A DNA stretch of 64,000 bases from the NCBI GenBank assembly GCA_032719365.1, contig CM064866.1, forward strand, positions 76,674,916 to 76,738,915, written 5' to 3'. Shown here one piece after another: positions 46,381 through 59,638 of the stretch (its first letter is position 1; the number at the start of each line of letters is the position of its first letter). A program made the translations under genes and the position numbers. Source of the stretch: Prinsepia uniflora. Taxonomy: Eukaryota > Streptophyta > Magnoliopsida > Rosales > Rosaceae. The notes under the pieces were generated by a model. The model was not told the origin of the DNA and ran no database searches. It saw nothing but the letters and a program-made list of their open reading frames with translations.

Positions 46381-49300
46381 TTAGAGCCAAACCCTAAAAA
46401 AAAGCACGCTATCATTTGGTTGTCGATGCATTATTACCGCTGCAGTAATATAGGGTCTGGAGCTGACGGAGATAAGTTGTTGCTTGCTGTCACCATTGGC
46501 AAGAATAAGCACGCCATTTGGGTGCAGCAAATCCCCACCATCGGCAAGAGTAAGCACACCATTTGGGTGCACCAAATCCCCATTTTCTGAATTAGAGAAA
46601 TAAGAAACGGCATTAACAAATCAGAAGTTAATAAAATTACAAATACAAATGATCTCATCCTTAATTACAAGAATGAGTTTGATTATGCATGCTTGTCTGG
46701 TATTAAACCTAGAGTTTATGTTTGATAAGTATGATTGGATTGAATAACTCATCAAATTTAATGTATCTTGAATGTAAAAATAAATATGTTTTGACAACAA
46801 GAGGATTAGATAAGATTAGACATAGAAGAAAACTTACATTTTTTTAATCATACTATTTGCGTGGATTGGTTTGGATTAGATAAGTTTTCTTCTATGTCTA
46901 CCCCTCTTTGCCCCTTGGAATGAAAAATTAAAAAATTTAAACCTTCAAATTACATTTGAATTTAATGAGTTGTTCATCATTTGCTTTGTTAAACATCAAG
47001 TGCAGCAGTAAATGAATTAGGAGATCAAACGTATAAATATAATTGGTAAGGAAAAAATATAAAAACTCATAGCAGAAATAATCAGCATCCAATAATTTCG
47101 TCGCAAACATTTCTTAAATTGAAGAAACGAAATCCAAGTTAACAGAAATGATTGTGAAAGCATGCACCTGAGTCAGGCCTCCTTTCTGTTGGTTGGGTGC
47201 CACTGGACGTGGAATTTCCAATCAATGTAAGGAGAAAAAACTCATGTCATTTTCATTTAGTTTTACCAAAATGCTTCAAAATGGCTTAATCGTTTGAGTA
47301 ATACTACTAACCTTAGCAGTGGATACGGTTCTTCAGGGAGAGAATTTTTTATCTGCATCTTTAGATCAGGAAAGTGCCAAAAGGGTCCTTCATGATTATT
47401 TCCTTCTTCAACTTTAAAATATCTCTTCAGTTCGACTGGATCATCAAGCAAACGGTCTAGTAAATTTGGATGAATATAAGAATCAACGTCCAATTCTATC
47501 AACCCCTTTTCCACTTTCATCTCCTGGTGTCGTGTAATGGAGATCTACTTGAGGTGTAAGAAGAAAGGTGAGTGATCCTTTTGTTGGTCAGAGGTAAAGT
47601 GACTTGAGTCCATCTCAATCCTGAATAAGTAGACCAACTTTTTACAGTTAGAGATATGGATTTCCTTTAGTTTACTAAAGCGAAGTGGAAACTGCACAGG
47701 GTCTTCTTTTGACACAATGCTTCCATGTTCTGGCAATTTTCAACTGAAATTTTATCCAGGCTTGGAAGTTTGAATGACACCTCCCACTTGAACAAATAGA
47801 CCAAACTTGCACAGCAAGAAATATTGATCACCTTCAGGTGATTTAGTTGACAATTTTGCAACGAACTTAGACCATCGTTGCGCATTACATGCAGCTCAGA
47901 AGTGTCAACCAGGAGTCACACTGGTTTTTCACTCTCCAGAAATTTACCTACAATGACAACGCTGTTGTCGCGTAAAATCTTATTACAAGAGCCACGCACA
48001 CAGAATCTGAATTTGGATAGATAATGTTTGCTAGCACCAAGATATGTTTCAAAGGCTTTTACACATTCGAAGTTGATATGAAGAACAGCTAAACTGGTAA
48101 TGGCTCCCATGTTCCTGGTAGTTTTTTTTATTTCCACAAAGACCCTTGGGGGTCTTTATTTATAGTTATCATCAACAGTTCTTCCAGACTGTCTAACGCA
48201 CACACAAGTTCCTCTTCAAATTCTCCCACACTGGTACCAGACAGACTTAGGCGAATAAGCTTGGCTAATGCTTTCAACCCGTCAGGCAATTTTTTCATGG
48301 GAGACTCAGAAAGGTCAAGAACAAGCAGTTCCTTAGAATTTGCTAAAGATGGCAGAAATTTTAATTCAAGGAACCCTGCAAGATGAGGGCTCATAGTTTT
48401 GTCAAGTGAGAAAAGGCTGACTGTGGAAGGGTGGAGATTTTGGTATAAGAAAGGTCAAGAACTTTGATGTTAGGCATATTACTGAAGAGATTTTCTGGCA
48501 ACTGAAAGATGGGATTGTGTTGCATGAGTAATGTGGAAAGCATGGAAAACTTGGACTCTCCAATTATGGCTTTAATGTCATTTCTCATCAATGAGGATCT
48601 CTCTACTTCATGCGAGCCCTTCTAACACAAGTTCCAAAAGGAGAGATCCTCAGCTTTGATAAGAAGCTTACCAGGGCTTGTACTGGTAACATGGACTGCC
48701 ATGCACCTAGCTAAGTAGCGCATCTTGATGTGTTCTTTGTCTACTTTCTCCAGAAGGTAAGATCCTATCAGATCATCCAGTATCTCTGTAGCTCGTTTCG
48801 TATCTTCAATTGGTCCGCATCTGTCTTTACCATCCAATAAACCCTCCCAAAACCAATACTCAAGCAACTCTTTTTTGTTCATGGGATGGCCCATCGGGTA
48901 TAATGCGCAGTACAGCTGTACAGGAAACAATTCTTAGCATCGTCCTTCAACATGTCGCCATAGCTGTCTTTCAGATGTTGAAATATAATCGGTCATGTAT
49001 GTGTTCCAATCGAGGTTTAACCTCTTTAAGTGCTGCAGCAACATTTGGATCTGTCAAGGTCTGTGCCAGTGAGATGATGGCCAAGGGCAAACCTTCACAT
49101 TCACCTATCAATTTGTTTGCATTGACTTTAGCAGTTTGACTTAATTCGGACAATTTAAAATCACCAGCTTCACACTCAAACAATTCTTCTACCGCCTCTG
49201 GATCCGAGAGAGGTTTGATCTCAATTTTCTTAAATGTGGTGTCACTATACACTGAAGATGATCTGGTTATGACTATGAGCTTGCAGCCATTGTCCTTGGT

Positions 49301-50153
49301 TGGCCTTGGAATTCCAATTTCCTCTAGAGAGAGATTCTTCCACATGTCATCCAGAATAATCAGAAATTTTTTGTGTGGCAGTGCATTTGCCATTCTCTTT
49401 TCTACTCCCATCAGCCATCTTGAAATCAACATCTAATTTCTCTGCAATTTTCTTCTGCAAGTCATAGATGGGAGATTGATTTGATCCTTTGTTTTCTATA
49501 GTCACCCAAATAACCTTACACTTGGTCTGTTGACTCTGTTCCACAAACAAGATTATTGACTGCAGATACAACTTCTGTCTTGCCTGAACCAGCCATTCCA
49601 TATACATGTATCGCCAAAACACGATTACTCCCTGCCTTTTCTATAACAAGATTCTTGATCTCTTCAACTTTGTCGTTCACTTCCTTTCCCACAAGTTTTT
49701 TGTTGTCCTTCATTGTCCCACCACATTAGATTCTTCCATTTTAATGAACTTATCTCCTTCCTTCTGTAGATCATTCAACTCCTTAATCTTATTTTTAACT
49801 TCTTTTCCAGCTTTATACCACGCTCCATACTTGGGTATACCATGGAACTTCTTACTTATTTTTTCATCAAACTTGAAGGCATCATAATCCTCCAGAAATT
49901 TGTCAACCTGCTTATTCAACCATGCTGAAACTTTTGAAGTCCTGCTCAGCACCCTGCCCCTGTAGATTTCGTTTTTTACTTCATCCCGTCGTTGTTCCAG
50001 TTTCTCAATCCCAATTTTCAAGTCCGCCAGTCCTTGGTTGCGTTTCCTGAGAATACCAAATCCATCCTTCAGGGGTTTAATTACCTAGCGGTGATACCAG
50101 GGCTACAGCTAAGGTTGCACAAGTCAAGGTGGCGGAAGGTATTCCAGTTAATT
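46381..50153 (-). pseudogene. CC-NBS-LRR pseudogene, paralogue of the 34-38 kb gene
   Basis: A second copy of the same architecture with many frameshifts and stops. Main exon 50153-47312, then a 35-bp exon 47202-47168 (exactly as long as its counterpart at 34703-34669) and a last exon 46586-46381. The pieces, read in three frames, include a coiled coil with LEQRRDEVKNE, P-loop GMAGSGKT, WVTIEN, kinase-2 LIILDDMW, GLPL CEGLPLAI, LYCALYPMGH and LRR segments. An early stop follows SPLGN at about 50.09 kb, with further breaks near 49.71, 49.55, 49.35, 48.95, 48.6, 48.4, 48.1, 47.9 and 47.6 kb. The MHD position reads MRY. The tail differs from the paralogue: it has two 15-residue HPNGVL repeats instead. 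The short first coding exon was not found. Confidence 0.85.
46499..46588 (-). repeat. 45-bp tandem coding duplication in the pseudogene tail
   Basis: Two 45-bp units at 46499-46543 and 46544-46588 encode GDLVHPNGVLTLADG and GDLLHPNGVLILANG. Confidence 0.88.
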
Positions 50154-50763
50154 CTGCAAGGACCAAAAACAAAAAATATCTGTCATTCTGCTGGATGCCT
50201 GGGTACATATTTTCTATTTAGCTGATCGAGTTACTTAGAATAGTTCACTGAATGAACATGTCTGTTATATATTACGAATGGATACAAATGTAGAATTGAA
50301 TTAAGTATAATATGTTCACACTTATCAGAAAATATATTATTATTCATAATGTGAAGTAATAGAGAGCCCCTACACTAGCATTACGATCGAGTAGTTCTAT
50401 AACACTGGAACTCATGAATTCTACTGCATTTCGTAACCAAACAATATATATTAATTAATATAAGCATCTTTAATTACACGGAAAAATGATTCCAACTCCA
50501 GATAAATATCCACTCCAACTAATTTGACTAATAACGTTCCTAAATCTCTTCCTTCATTCTAATTAAGCATACAATTAACTAAGCTAACAAGAAAAACTAA
50601 GCATTCCAATTAATTAATCCCATCGACTATCGAGTATCGACTGGCCTGTGAGCAAGGAGATTTGCCTAAAGCTTAAAGCTTTATTGGGAAAGTGGGTTCG
50701 GCAATTCAAGCTTAAAGCTTTTGTAAGGTAAAGCAGTCTGTGTGGCGCAATTGGTTGATGAGA
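50154..50763. other. Upstream flank of the NBS-LRR pseudogene
   Basis: AT-rich, no gene recognised. A short direct repeat of AAGCTTAAAGCTTT type occurs near 50670-50720. Confidence 0.35.
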
Positions 50764-51344
50764 TGTTGATACCATATCGACCGACCAGCCTCTAGGTACA
50801 GGGCCTGCCAGGATAGGACGGACGCCGACCGATACTCCGATCGGCACCCCCACAAACGTGGCCGCCCGATCGGCATATCCCTACAGACCTGTCATTCGAC
50901 ACCTGACACCAACAGTCGCCAGCTGGCTGCAACAGTCGCCTGACACCAACTCTGCCATAACCACTCCCTGACGGAGTCAGGTTGAAACTCCAGCTGGCGC
51001 CTCCTCCGGATGTCCAGGGCTCGTCAGACGACTCTCAGCCACAAAACATAACATGCTCCCAAATAGTAGCCCACCTACCGCAGTTATGGTTACTATAAAT
51101 ACCTCGAAGCCTTTCACAAAGGTGAGACACTGAAACCCTATTCAGATTACTGTTATTCCCTTGCCCTTCGACGTGCAGATACTAACTTAGGCATCGGAGT
51201 CCCTTCAGCGGACACCACACCGGTGTCAAGTCTTTGCAGGTTCTCTGCCGAGCGGCAACGCCCCCAGCGGGTCCAAAGCATCACGTAGCTGGTCCTAGAT
51301 CCCCCAGTGGGTCTCATCAAGTTTGTCCATTTCTAGATCAAACA
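50764..51344 (+). mobile_element. Solo LTR, 581 bp (family A)
   Basis: It starts TGTTGATACCATATCGACC and ends GATCAAACA. The flanks are TGAGA (50759-50763) and TGAGG (51345-51349), a 5-bp target duplication with one mismatch. An internal leader with TATAAATACC (about 51094-51103) looks like a core promoter. It is homologous to 55694-56269 in reverse. There is no coding content. Confidence 0.8.
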
Positions 51345-51587
51345 TGAGGAAAGTTGGAATTTGGATGGTGTTAATTTGGCTTTGGTTCGACATTGGAATG
51401 GATCCGTTTCAGCGGCTGCGATCGTTGCCTGGGTCGACTGGTTTCTTGTCATTCATTTCTAGCAATGGGAAACGAGGGCAAAGGGCCCAATGGGCGATGG
51501 GGGTGGTGGGCGATGAGACAAGCAGGACGACCATCGCTAAATGAGGAGGGTGATACCAGCGAGACTGCCGAAGTGGATGCAAGCAAG

Positions 51588-51918
51588 GATGAAAATATCG
51601 ATATCGACGGATATATCGCTAATCAAATTTATGGATATCTCGTCCCAAATATCGGTATCGATATTGATATCGTTTACAGTCAACAAAAATGACGGAAATT
51701 CGGTATAAAAGTTGGAAATTTGGAATGAAACTTTGGGAAAAACTTAAGTATTCAATAATGGTTATATAAGACTAATAAAAACTATAAAATAACTTTTATA
51801 TAATAAATATATGATGAATAAGATGTAATATGATTCTGACGATGACTAATAATATAAAATCTTAAATATAAACATAAATTGAGGTGAGTTACTATAATTG
51901 AATGCTAAAATGGTTAAA
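51588..51918 (+). mobile_element. Left piece of a second MULE-like copy, split by an LTR
   Basis: GATGAAAATATCGATATCG and the following ~300 bp match the reverse complement of about 4100-4361. Shared sequence includes GTCAACAAAAATGACG, GGAATGAAACTTTGG, AAAACTTAAGTA and TTATATAAGACTAATAAAAA. The 51919-54897 LTR interrupts it, and its AT-rich remainder probably continues after 54902 for an unknown distance. Confidence 0.65.
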
Positions 51919-54897
51919 TGTAATGACCCGTCCCGAATATCGGAATTAAATATTAATTAATTATGGTTTAGAATGACTAATCTGAGATTAGTTGAGTGAA
52001 ATCGGACGAAATGTGCAAAATGACCGTTTTGCTCCTAAGCGTGGGCAAAATGACCGTTTTGCCCCTAAGCGTGGGTAAAATGTTGACTTTTAGTTCGGGC
52101 GGTCAAATAGACTTTGACTGATGACTGTAACGTAGTTCGGGACATCACGAGTTCATAGACAGGTGGCACGATCGATTGCGACATTCGAGGAAAAATTTAT
52201 ACGTTCGGAAGTTGAGGGGTATTTTGGTAATTTGGCTAAAAAGGGGTCAAATGTTGACTTTTGACCCGGGAAGTCCAATGGACGAGGGCCAAGGACCGTT
52301 ACGTAGGTCTAGTCGATACGAATCCAATGACAGGCGGTATGCCGAAATCGGAGATTCGACGACGAAATTGTGGTCACGGGAGCGAAATCGATTAACCGAA
52401 CGAACCGGGATTTCAATTAAAATATTATTAAATAGTGAATAGTGATCAGAGTTTGTGAGCACTTGGATGAGTGACAAGTGTCACCCATCCCTTGTTTTGA
52501 GGCCCTAAATTGTGGAACATGTTTCCCATTAATCCATTTTTTAATCATTCTTCATCATCCTTAATCATCATTCATTCTTCATCATCCGTCATCTTCATCT
52601 TCTTCATTTATTTTCTTCAAAACCATATACCTCAATCCTACACAAACACCTCTCAATCATCATCCATTGCTTATGACCCGTGAACGAAAGTTGGAGAGGA
52701 TGTTGAGACGAACCCAATGGTGGCCGCGGTAAGGACCGTTGTGCACGGTGGCCGGAATTTTGGAAGGTAAAACCGTGGGATTCAAATTTTGGGTTTTTGA
52801 TTTTGATGGTGTTGATTGATTCTAAGTTTAGGATGATGTTCTTTGAGCTCTCACGAGCTTGTATGTGCAATTTGGGACGGATTTGGACGTTGGAGGTGGC
52901 CGGAATGATGATTGGAATTCTGGCTGAAACTTTGATTGGCCATAACTTAAAATCCAGGTACTTTCTGAAATTTCTGGGTTGATATTTGGAATCTTTGGCT
53001 CGAGTAGATAGATTTACATAGGTAGAACGTCGAATTTGGTTGAGAAACGAGTGAGATATCGAAGTTTGAAGTTTGGGGCATCAATGGAGTTTTCCGGGAA
53101 GTCGCCGCCGAGTTGACTCGTTGACCGACGAGTTGACTCGGACCCGTTGACTTTTGACTGTGACTTACTGTTCATGATGACGTCAGCCTTGACTTTTTGG
53201 TCAACGTTTGACTAGAACTTTGACCCGTGCGTGGGGGCGCGATGGAGCGTATTTTTAGGTGGGACTAAGACCATTTTAAAGGTTTCGACGATCCGGATCT
53301 AATGGCAGTGGTTTCGGGTCTATCGGAGATCGTTAAGTTGGTCAAATCGAGGGTTTTCACCTCAGAAAACGTGTAGAGACACGTTGACCTTTCCGGAAAA
53401 TTTTAGGGTTCTTATTATGGAATTGTATAGGTTAGTAGTAACTTTTGGATATGATTTGGATAGGTCAGAATGACCCAGCGAGGTCAAATCAGCCCGGAGA
53501 GGCTTATGGCACTCATATTGAGGCGGCAGCTAGGACGGACTGTGAGTGGATTTTGTTTTCTAACTGTGATGCATGCATACACGATTTACATGCTTTATTA
53601 TATGATTTGATATGCTTTGGCATGATTGATGTTTCAATCCGGTGATTTCTCGATTTTATGGATTATTATATTATATTTTAGCATGATTTTCGAGAAATGA
53701 TGAAATTGATGTTTTGGGCATAAGCTCGGGATTGAAAATGATGTTTTGACTCGGGTTATGAGTCAGGAATTGAAAATAATATTTGGACTCGGATTATGAG
53801 TCAGGAATTGATTTCATGGATTTACGTGAAAGTAGCAACTCGGATTTACGGTTGCACGGATTTGCGTGAAAATGAGATTTTGGGCTTGGAACCCAATGGA
53901 ATTGTGATTTTGATTGGATTTGTATTTCCATGTGATTACGTGATGATATTGATGATTTTCGGATTTATAAAATAAATCGGGACTTTGGTTTTCCGGATTT
54001 GAGGAAACTATGTTTTGGGGCTGAGACCCTGTGTTGATAAATTATTTGGTTTTCAACGCAACTGTTTTTCACTGGTTTTCATAATGGTGATGTGTTGCGG
54101 ATATTTAGGGCTTTCGGGTGGAAATATGTTTTTCCCCGCAGTGCACCCTGGAGATAACGCTCGCCTTCGGGAGGAAAGTGTTTACCCCGAAGAGGTCACG
54201 TAGCACGGTCTGTTGTCGTGCAGCTGAGGGAGGCTCGACTCAGACCAGAGATATGCTGGATATATATAGATCGGTAAGTGACGTGTTCACGAGATCTGGA
54301 TTGTCGGCTGGTGAGGTTTTCACAGCGACAGATGCTCGGATTTTAAGCGGTCCTTGAGCCTATTTGATTTGCACACGTTGCAGGGATAAACGTGACTCTA
54401 AGCAACAAGATATTGAAATAAGTCCCGTGGTTTTAAGGAAAATGATTTTGAGGAAAATGATTTTGAGGAAACCGTGGTTTTATGGAAAGTTGAAACGATT
54501 TTGATAAACATGAGTTACAAGGAAAATGTGGACATGGAATTTAGAAACATGATTTGATTTTATCGGTCCACTATTCATACTTGATTGATTTCACACTATT
54601 ACTCATGTTTTATGATATGCATGCATGTTTGTGAAAACTGGAGGGTAAGAATGTATTTTGACAAATGTATTTATTGAACTTTATCTTTGTCCACTCATAC
54701 CTTTTCTGTTTTATTAACCCCTCAGGTCATGCCGCGTTGATCGAGGCTATTCGAGAAGTGGAGGTATGAGTGGGCACAGGTGCACTTATCCCTTGTTTGG
54801 CAAGTCTTGGAGGGTAATTTCGTACCTTCTGTTGACTTGTCAGACGAGAGCAGGACCGGGTACGGTTATCTATATCCCTCGGGGACGGGTCCTGTCA
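51919..54897 (+). mobile_element. ~3-kb solo LTR, same family as the nested pair at 17.8-24.0 kb
   Basis: It starts TGTAATGACCCGTCCCG and ends GACGGGTCCTGTCA, with the exact target duplication TTAAA (51914-51918 and 54898-54902). It is 2,979 bp long, with no gag/pol frame, primer site or internal LTR copy. The two ends form a short imperfect inverted repeat around ACCCGTCCC. The orientation is opposite to the 20134-23346 copy. Confidence 0.9.
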
Positions 54898-54902
54898 TTA
54901 AA

Positions 54903-55693
54903 AACATGACAATAAACATACAAAAATTTAATGTAAGAAAAATAATAAAATAAGTTTAATATATTTAAAATTAGGAAAAAAAGAATGAAAAAATACAGTC
55001 AAATTTTGTTAAAAAATTGAAAGTAATGGATATATATAAAATTGGACAAAAAATGAAAAAAAAAATGACCAACCTTTGAAAAATTGGAATGAATGAATAA
55101 AAAGGAAAAAACAAAAAAAAAACAATAGTATAAAACACAAATTATAATTGTACTTTTCCGATGTGAGAAATTTACTTCACATCTCAACACTGTAGAGGTC
55201 GCACATATTGAATAATTAACAAAAACAAACTAATATCAAACTTGGATATCTTCTAAGGCAAAGAGATTAATTGAGAGAAAGGGATTATACATGTTAATTA
55301 ATTAGCTATAGGTAATGGGTATATGTGGAACCCAAAATCATCCGAAAATTATGGAGTCGCCACGTGTCCCGTAATTCCCAAAAATGACCAAATTGCCCTT
55401 GGCAATAACGCTGATCATTTGAAAAACACCCGCACATTAAATAATCTATTTACCAGTTAAATACGATATTTGATCGGGTTAAAATCTCCGTAAGATTGAT
55501 ATTAATGGATAATTAATATTGGATAATTAATATTAATATTAATATTAAAATACAATAAATATCATTATTATCATGATGAGCCATCATTATAATTATTAAA
55601 TAATATATTTAATAATAATATATTATTTACTAATTAAATATTCAACCGACCAATCAGAACGCTCCAAGGCTCTCAAGATTTTTCTATAAATAG
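54903..55693. other. AT-rich spacer with a TRIM LTR remnant
   Basis: Probably the remainder of the split MULE-like copy, then unassigned sequence. The TRIM remnant at 55140-55200 is listed separately. Confidence 0.35.
55140..55200 (-). mobile_element. TRIM LTR remnant
   Basis: The minus strand reads GTGTTGAGATGTGAAG, TCACATCGGAAAAGTAC and ATTATAATTTG in order. This matches the LTR start in the beta-galactosidase intron (60729-60850). Confidence 0.6.
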
Positions 55694-56269
55694 TGTTTGA
55701 TCCTGAAATGACCAACACGATGAGACCCGCTGGGGGTTCTGGGACCAGCCGCGTGGTGTTTCGGGTCCGCTGGGGCGTGGCCGTTCGGCGAGTATCTTGC
55801 AAGGACTAGACACCGGTGTGGTGCCGGCCGAAGGGGCTCCGATGCCTAAGTTAGTATCTGAGTGCCGAGAGACAAGTAAATACAGTGCTCTGGATCGGTT
55901 CTTAGTGTCTTACCTTTGTGAAGGGTTTCGGGGTATTTATAGTAGCCATAACTGCGGTAGGTGGGCTACTGTTACGGGAGCAGGTGGTGCTTGGTGGCTG
56001 GGAGCCGTCTGACAAGCCTTGGATATCCGGAGGAGGCGCCAGCTGGAGTCCCAACCTGCCTCCGTCAGGGAGTTGGTGTGGCAGAGTTGGTTAGGTGACT
56101 GTCGCAGCCAGCTGTCGTCTGTTCACTGTCAGGTGCCGAATGGCGGGTCTGCAGTACGGTGCCGGTCGGCGGGCCGTGGGCCGTGAGGGTGCCGATCAGG
56201 CGATCGGTCGGCGGCCTTCCTGTCCTGGTGAGACCTGTGCTAGGGTGGTCGGTCGATATGGTATCAACA
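55694..56269 (-). mobile_element. Solo LTR, 576 bp (family A, inverted)
   Basis: On the minus strand it starts TGTTGATACCATATCGACC and ends GATCAAACA, with the exact target duplication AATAG (55689-55693 and 56270-56274). It is homologous to 50764-51344 in the opposite orientation. Shared landmarks include GGTGTCC/GGTGTC, ATACTAACTTAGGCATCGGA and CGGAGGAGGCGCCAGCTGG. Confidence 0.88.
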
Positions 56270-59200
56270 AATAGCAAGGCACATTTCATTTCAAGGTACG
56301 TTGATTCTTCGCTTCGAAGTATATCCTTTTCCTCTCTCAAAGCTAACTTAAGCATCGGAGTGTTCTTGGTCGAACAACCCCCGGTAAATCGATCGAGCCA
56401 ACGATAGCTAATTGTTTGCTGTTTGCAGGAATTGTGAGGACTTTTCGCGGCGGGTTCAATCTTTGATTCAACAGTATATATATCAATTTAAACTCAAAGT
56501 CTCCTACGTACGTACAGTCAAAACTTAAATCTAAGGAAAAAAATGTATGGCTTGGAAGAATTACAAAAAAACAGGCATCAAACTTAGAAAAATGATCGAA
56601 TGAGAGTACTTGTGCAAACATCTTGACGGCAAACTTTCGTTTTTGCATGAAATTAAAAAATATTTTTTGATTAACACAAGTAAAAGTTCATCAGAACAAA
56701 TAAATCAACCAACCCAATGGATCGTCTGGTTAATTATGGAAGAAACTGAATATTTTCATGGACGTCGCATTAATTTTACAGGTACCTGGTGGGCTGAAGA
56801 AGTGAAGTATCCACAACGTCCGGCATGCATATATATATATATATGAATTCGTATTCCAGTAAGTTATATATGCTCACAAGTGAATACGTCGTCGTTAAAT
56901 AAATCTAAGGAGATGAGTGAGTGTTGACTCCAAATTAATTATTTAATTATAAATTTCATTCAGGCTCATTTTTAATAAGAAATGTCTTTTTTTCCCCCTC
57001 TAATCGAATACTATTTTTGTTCAGACAAAACGACCACGTACGTATACGAGGTATCATCACCCTCCGTCGTACATCCAGCTTCACGTACGTACTGTTGACA
57101 GCTCAATACATATATATATATACACACATGTTAAATATAGTACGTATATAATCGTATATGCATGATGCATGTAGAGGTGGACACATGCGGGCTAATAATC
57201 TATCTCTTTCTGGATTTCTGGCGGCGGTGGGGGGGCTGGGGGAGATTCCTTAAGCCACCGCCAAGCATGCATGCATGTATTTTGTTTGTGCGTATGGCAC
57301 ATTAATTTCTCTCTCCATATATGTATATATAAAACTATACATACATTAATTATACATACGTATATAATAGGTAATAAGAAAATATTCAACAATGGCGGAT
57401 TCAAGACTTTCAACCTCACGGGAGGAAGGTGAAAATGCATGAGAGTATACGAGATTAAGAATATACATATATTCCTAATAAATATTTTTTGTACGTGCAT
57501 ATGTCATCAGTATATTACAGATTTAATAATAATATATTTTGTTCATTGTATAATACGTGAAAAGTCTTAACTTGACTTTTATAATTAAAGAAATTGATAC
57601 TTAATTACTACAAAAAATCTAAACCATCCAGCTGGTATCAAAATTATTTTCTGTCTTATCCAAGAATATATATATTTATAGGTGGTCTGTCTCTGTGAGG
57701 ATTCTTATTTTTTGTAAAACTGACTTATATGTTTTCGCCTTGGGATGAGCACTGGACAATGATATTTGAGTAGATATATAATATATAGGCTAATCTAAAT
57801 TTGGAATTTGTTGAACAAGTGTAATTTGTTTAAGAATTATAATGATTTCTTCCTTTTATATTTAGGTCATCGTCTTTCTTTTATATATATATATGATCAC
57901 AGCCAAACAAATTTTCAAGGATTAATAATAACTTATTGAACCAAATATTTGTCAAGCTGCATCTGGATTCTGAATTCATATCTTTACATTTTGTATATAA
58001 AATTTAAGAGTTAATTAGGACTTACCAGAGACTAACAGTTGTAGAATTATATATATATATATAATGTTGAGAGAGAGAGAGAGAGAGTTGTTCACTAGAA
58101 GTTGTGAAATTAGTCCATCTCTTTGATTTGTCTTATTTTTAACAAGCTGGCATGCATGCATGACGTTCGTATTATAAATAGGTTCTATTTTTATAGTCAA
58201 ATTTTAAATTAATCCACTATGATAAATATAGATAGTAACAATTAAAAAATAATAATGTATTATATTTTTTAATTACAGGTGTGTTATTATGTATTATATT
58301 TTTTTAAACAATTTGGGATCTTGCATAATGTTGTTTCGTATTTTTGTTAGATTTTCTTGCAAAGTGGATTTATTAGATTTAATTTATTCACCATCCATAT
58401 GGATAATCTCGCGATTCATTTAGTTCATCATCTATATAGTTAATCTTACTTTCAGTTATATGTTTATTCAATGTCACATATTATAGTTTCATCATACAGG
58501 TAATAAAATCATTTATGCACCTAATATTTGATTCTAAACTTAACAGGTAAATTAAATAATATTACGTACTTAACTCTCCCGTATAAATAAGATATATATA
58601 CATGGAAATTCTAATTGTATCATAATAGTTATATATATTTTTTCAATATATACCTCTCACAAGAAAATAAAGTAAAAAAGTTTTTATTAATTTACCTATG
58701 AAATAATAAGAGAAATAATGTACATGTAACTCTCTGACTCTTCAAAAGTATCAGGTATTATCTGATAAAACAATTATAAAATAAATCTTCTGAAATTTAT
58801 TTAAAATTATCTTAATCCAAATCATTTTGAAAAATAAATATAAAATAATAATATTTAAAATTTGAAAATTTCACATATATATTTGAAAAAATGGTATAAA
58901 TGGTGTTTAAAAACTTAAAAAAACAAAATCATAAAAAATATACAGTAAAAACCAGTAAATTATAAATTAAGCTTAAAAATTAGACTAATTTATAATTAAT
59001 TCTAAAAAAATTGTCGCTTAGTATTCGATGTATTATTATATAACTGGACCATATAATTTAAATTGGTACCAAAAAGTTAACATCCACTTGCATTATAATA
59101 TATAGACTGGACATTTATATAATTATAGATGGACTGGGAGCGACATGTATATTTAATATATTTTCGAGCAACGAGATTTGAATTAGTTTTTTTTTTCTAT

Positions 59201-59638
59201 TTCACTTATATCATAATATATGAATTTAATTATTGTCAATTAATAATTTTTTTATGACGAGAGATTTTAAATTTAACTGTTAGCCAACTGTTTCCATATT
59301 ATCCCTGGACAGCTGGTAAGCTTTGTTTTGTTTTTTCATAACCGTCGCCTTCAGCTTCCCTCCAAAACCAGGCTTTGTAAAACTCGTCAGGATAAGCATT
59401 CAGGTAAAATAATCGCTCCACTTAAACGATCTCTATTTTGCACTTTCAATCCCAACAAAGAGAAAAATCCAATTCCCATAATAGCCCACATGTTAAATTT
59501 GGCACCTTTACAATCGTACGAATCCAATGTTCAAGATGGAAAGTAGTTGTAATATATTTCAATTTCAATGGGTTTTGAAAATTGTTGAGTATTTGACTTC
59601 TTGCTTTCTGGGTTTAGTGGTTTTGGTTAAATTGAGTG
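56270..59638. other. Intergenic upstream of the beta-galactosidase gene
   Basis: Very AT-rich. There are TA microsatellites near 56828-56845 and 57106-57122, and a TA/GA compound near 58050-58088. No gene is supported. The stretch from about 59.3 kb is the likely promoter and leader of the downstream gene; no convincing TATA box could be chosen. Confidence 0.4.

Noticed and set aside
50764..56269. Reading the two family-A LTRs as ends of one element
   Set aside because: They are in opposite orientation and each has its own target duplication (TGAGA/TGAGG and AATAG), so they are independent solo LTRs.
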